From an uncultured Bacilli bacterium (GTDB taxonomy: Bacteria; Bacillota_I; Bacilli_A; RF39; UBA660), in NCBI GenBank assembly GCA_949746915.1, contig CATKEA010000045.1:1-6098 (forward strand): 6,098 bases of DNA, read 5' to 3'. The first letter of the stretch is position 1, and the number at the start of each line of letters is the position of its first letter. This document shows positions 5,912 through 6,098 of this stretch, one piece after another. The position numbers were made by a program, and so were the translations under genes. The notes beneath the pieces are model-generated. The model worked only from the letters and a program-made list of their open reading frames with translations, was not told where the DNA came from and ran no database searches.

Positions 5912-6098
5912 AGTTAAATTTATATTTTTTTAATTAAGTTAAATATCTAAATTTTCATAGTCTCTAGGAGTAGCTTAAACTTTATAATTAACATTAAACA
6001 AGACTGTGAATATTTAGTTATTTTCATAAATACATTACTTCATCCTAAACAAATCTAAACAATTTTATAAAAATTCGCTCAATCCTAGATTGTGGGGG
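5912..6098. other. AT-rich intergenic DNA, no gene seen
   Basis: No open frame of credible length or codon pattern is visible on either strand here. The longest I followed is a 25-codon minus-strand frame with a poorly spaced ribosome site. The stretch holds a nine-base direct repeat AAGTTAAAT (5911-5919 and 5936-5944), a ten-base tandem duplication (6045-6064), and a small inverted repeat CAATC/GATTG at 6080-6092 just before a run of five G at the window edge. It probably contains upstream control sequence for the cas operon or the end of an unseen neighbour. Confidence 0.6.
6045..6064. repeat. Ten-base tandem duplication
   Basis: CTAAACAAAT is followed directly by CTAAACAATT, identical at nine of ten positions and spaced by about one helical turn. 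A third TAAACAA is at 5995-6001. This could be a protein-binding array or chance in low-complexity DNA. Confidence 0.4.

Noticed and set aside
5945..6035. A minus-strand frame of about 25 codons (MKITKYSQSC...).
   Set aside because: The nearest AGGA is about 15 bases upstream, the peptide is Lys/Ile/Leu-rich as expected from AT-rich DNA, and it has no recognisable feature.
1..6098. A Mollicutes origin with TGA read as tryptophan, suggested by the low G+C.
   Set aside because: All Trp codons in cas9 are TGG, and TGA is the cas2 stop overlapping the csn2 start, which fits the standard code.
6080..6098. CAATC/GATTG inverted repeat next to five G as a terminator of a neighbouring gene.
   Set aside because: The stem is only five mostly A-T pairs, and on the minus strand the T-run starts eight bases after it. 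The G-run is cut by the window edge, so nothing firm can be said.

Overview
The window carries most of a type II-A CRISPR-Cas locus, with all protein genes on the minus strand. Reading in the direction of transcription (right to left) the order is cas9 (5668-1619), cas1 (1629-757), cas2 (767-447) and the first 150 codons of csn2 (450-1, cut by the window edge). The genes overlap by 11, 11 and 4 bases, so they look like one translationally coupled operon. Cas9 and Cas1 keep every catalytic residue I can place by family alignment, so the system looks intact. No CRISPR repeats lie in the window. The array would be expected beyond csn2, to the left of position 1.

To the right of cas9 is a non-coding stretch (5669-6098). 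Its best-supported feature is a tracrRNA on the plus strand at about 5707-5808. It has an anti-repeat, a nexus hairpin, a second hairpin and a terminator hairpin followed by seven T. A promoter with a perfect TTGACA -35 box lies inside the cas9 ribosome-binding region. Further right, on the minus strand, an extended -10 promoter (5884-5911) is the best candidate for driving cas9. Its transcript would begin with a hairpin plus T-run and would then run antisense across the whole tracrRNA. The last ~190 bases (5912-6098) are AT-rich with no gene that I can see.

Organism: the DNA is very AT-rich (roughly a quarter G+C in the lines I counted). Tryptophan is encoded by TGG and TGA is used as a stop at the end of cas2, so the code is standard and not the Mycoplasma/Spiroplasma code. 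With the type II-A gene set this suggests a low-GC Bacillota, such as a Clostridia, Erysipelotrichia or other gut or oral Bacilli lineage. I cannot name the genus.

How the parts work together: Cas1 and Cas2 integrate new spacers with the help of Csn2 and Cas9. crRNA precursors pair with the tracrRNA anti-repeat, are processed (in known systems by host RNase III), and load into Cas9, which cuts matching DNA. The genes are ordinary for type II-A. The most notable part is the compressed control region, where the tracrRNA promoter, the cas9 ribosome-binding site and the antisense cas9 leader share the same DNA.
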